Shown: one piece after another, positions 62,055 through 64,000 of the stretch
Position numbering within the stretch: the stretch's first letter is position 1
Layout: every line of letters begins with the position of its first letter
Assembly: GCA_963663365.2 (NCBI GenBank)
Contig: CAXXIH010000001.1
Location: 1,674,001-1,738,000, forward strand
DNA: 64,000 nucleotides
Origin: G963663365 sp963663365
GTDB taxonomy: Bacteria; Hinthialibacterota; Hinthialibacteria; Hinthialibacterales; G963663365
Direction: 5' to 3'
Program-made: the position numbers and the translations under genes
The notes under the pieces: model-generated
The model's database searches: none
Told to the model about the DNA's origin: nothing
The model's input: only the letters and a program-made list of their open reading frames with translations

Positions 62055-64000
62055 ATGTCTAATTTAGCCACTACCGATCCAATTACGGCGCGGACGATGC
62101 CGCGTTCACCGGAAGCGTTCTATCGCTCAACCATGGGCGACATTATCGCCGCCGTATCCCCTAAAGAAAAGTCGTTTACGGATCAATTGACAAAGGCCAT
62201 GGGCGAACAGAAACCGGCCGAGCCTGCTCAGAGCCCCTCAATACCGGCTCAGGGCTCAGACACTGTTCCGGAGCAACCGGCTCCCGTTCAGCCTGAATCG
62301 GCGCCTATTCAATCAGAACCGGCCCAACAAACGGCTTCTATTCAGGATCGGATGCTTATCCAGACAGGCGATACGCTGTCTGAAATCGCTCTCCAGATTC
62401 GTAGAGCAACCCAAAGCACTCTTTCGATCAACACTTTGGTGGAGCGAATCGCTCAAGACAATGGCATTCCCAATCCCGATTTGATTTATCCCGGTATGGC
62501 TCTTGATCTGCGCGGTGCGATACAAGACGCCCAGTCCCAATCCACCGTTCCAGCGGCACCGGCTCAACAGACAAATACAGAATCAGCTACAGCTGATGAA
62601 AATATGCCGGTTGAGTACTCGGCACAGGAAGCAGCGACTGCCGAACCGGTTCGCATTTCCGGTGCCCCAACACCACAAATTCTATACGCATCTGCCGAGA
62701 CCACTGAGGCCGTTACTTCAAATCAGGATGCTCTGGCCTCCAATGGACAGTATATGCAGTTGCCGATAGATGTCCGTCGGCAATTAGCCCGGGGCCCGCG
62801 CCCAAACTGAAGTTCATTCCCAACAACAATCTGATCAGAATCAACTTCTTAGACAATTTGAGGAAAATCTTCTTAAGAACGCGCAAATGTTTAAGCAGCA
62901 ACGCGTCGAACAGGCCGGATCCGAAACCAACGTTGCTCCCGGCGCTTCTCAGGATACAACGACTCAATCGTCAGTGGCACAATCGACCACAGGTCCGGGT
63001 GGATGGCCGCCTCCCCGCGAGCGTGCTTTTTCAACCGTGAGCGAAAGTGATCTTCCTTCAAGCCGGATTGGCAACGGTGCGGACTTCACCTCGCGTTTTG
63101 GCAATGCAGTCACTCCCGGACGTCTGACCCCCGGTGCTGGCGCGACTGTTTCTAAGACTACCCCTTTATTTGGGCAGGCGTCTCCTGAACCTCAGCAACA
63201 GGCTTTGGAACCGGTTCAGCAACGTGATCTATTTGGTACCGCCCAAATCACCCAGCCGGAGATTCCCGAATCTTCGATTCCAACATCTTCCGCAAAGCCT
63301 CCACAAGGTATGATCGGTCTCTATGCCCATGAGCAACTGCTTGATAATCCGGGCGGCGATGCCTATGTGGTTGAGGAAGGTGTCACGGAATACATACCAG
63401 GAAACGACGATGGTTCATTCACGGCTCGTGTAAAAAAGGGATGTTGACGGATGCCGGCGAGAATTTGAAACGTCTCTATGGTGACTTGGGTATGGGATCC
63501 GTTTCTACCTATAAAGCATCCAATGGGGAGGTCATTGAAAAGGAACGGCGCGGGCTTTTGGGTGCCATGACCGACTTCGGCAAGAATTTCGCCACCGGAA
63601 TCAGTTTTGGTGCATACAACCCGAATAAGGAAGAAATTCCTCAAGGTGCCGGACGCGTAACTTATGGGTTTAAAAAGATGTTTCTGGATGGTGTCGGCGG
63701 CGACCTTTTGGGAGGTGTTCCTAGTGCGGCCGTGCATAGCGCCGAAGATATTGCGCTCGCATCGCTGAATGCATTTGAGACGATTCCAGATTCGACAATC
63801 GGCAACTTCTCCTATGGAAAGAAAGCCACGACAGCCACATTTGATGGCACTCAAGTTTTGGTGAATGGCGTTGCCGATTCGCTGCCCGGTGGTGATGCCT
63901 GGGCGCGTGTCTATTCTGGCGGGACACAGCGGCAAACTTGGTATTCCTGTATACAGCAACGTTATTGCCCCTGAACAAGTCAAGAATGATGCGCGTTATG
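62055..64000 (+). CDS. LysM-containing low-complexity protein, broken by three frameshifts and by the window edge
   Basis: Starts at ATG 62055 with GGAGGAAGAG upstream. There is no signal peptide (MSNLATTDPITARTMPRSPEAFYRSTMGDIIAAVSP). A Pro/Gln/Glu-rich stretch leads to one LysM-like domain (about 105-160, IQTGDTLSEIALQIRRATQ ... NPDLIYPGMALDLRG), then more Gln/Ser/Pro-rich sequence. A +1 shift near 62794-62803 leads to AQTEVHSQQQSDQNQLLRQFEENLLKN. A -1 shift in the A6G3 run near 63434 leads to MLTDAGENLKRLYGDLGMGSVSTY, and a +1 shift near 63921 leads to GHSGKLGIPVYSNVIAPEQVKND at the edge. The last part (TFDGTQVLVNGVADSLPGGDAWARVYSGG) is from no family I can name. Sigma-54 control and no signal peptide would suit a substrate of flagellar export. 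Confidence 0.65.

Overview
The window looks like the chromosome of a free-living, motile, diderm-type bacterium from a poorly characterised lineage. Three things point to a candidate-phylum MAG of the Sumerlaeota (BRC1), Hydrogenedentota or PVC-neighbour type: secreted proteins with long Thr-Pro (TETPTAVP) linkers, a family of short GspG-like pseudopilins with a shared C-terminal cap, and large exported proteins of no recognised family. This placement is inferred from gene content, not from a marker-gene tree. I see no phage, insertion sequence, plasmid function or CRISPR array. Base composition and gene style look uniform.

Layout. 1-5.5 kb: a secreted protein cut by the window edge, three paralogous type IV pilin/GspG-like pseudopilins, and a secreted double WD40 propeller between them. 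5.7-17 kb: a LacI regulator, a LURP-one/scramblase-like protein, bactofilin, glnB and glnA (glnA has a frameshift), a STAS protein, a RecD2-type helicase without its usual N-terminus, an MFS transporter, a stand-alone IspG C-terminal iron-sulfur domain, tRNA-Ala(CGC) and a LysM-M23 envelope peptidase. 17-26 kb: a secreted dockerin-like protein next to a secreted cohesin-like protein (a possible scaffold/client pair), a GT2 glycosyltransferase, an operon of class II aldolase and LarA-family enzyme, and a polytopic membrane protein with a beta-rich tail.

26.2-44.7 kb is one large flagellar locus. It holds a FlgN-like chaperone, a FleS/FleR-like sigma-54 two-component pair and a giant TM-TPR protein. 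A near-consensus sigma-54 promoter then leads into flgB-flgC-fliE, two truncated fliF paralogues, full-length fliF, fliG, a stand-alone FliG C-domain, a nucleoside deoxyribosyltransferase-like gene, fliH, fliI, a FliJ-MotE fusion and a second MotE-like gene. The locus ends in a strong terminator. The set of duplicated and trimmed MS-ring/C-ring parts is the most unusual content here.

44.7-64 kb: a DapA-family aldolase/lyase, a secreted glycoside-hydrolase-like protein, recA with an SOS-like operator, a GT4 glycosyltransferase, GTP-dependent PEP carboxykinase, a large secreted protein of unknown family, an exported rhodanese, a frameshifted CreD homologue, a lipoprotein-like alpha/beta hydrolase, an AsmA/YdbH-like giant protein broken by three frameshifts, and a LysM protein behind a sigma-54-like promoter with three more frameshifts. 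All eight apparent frameshifts are single-base changes, mostly in or beside short G/C or A runs. Consensus error is therefore at least as likely as gene decay.
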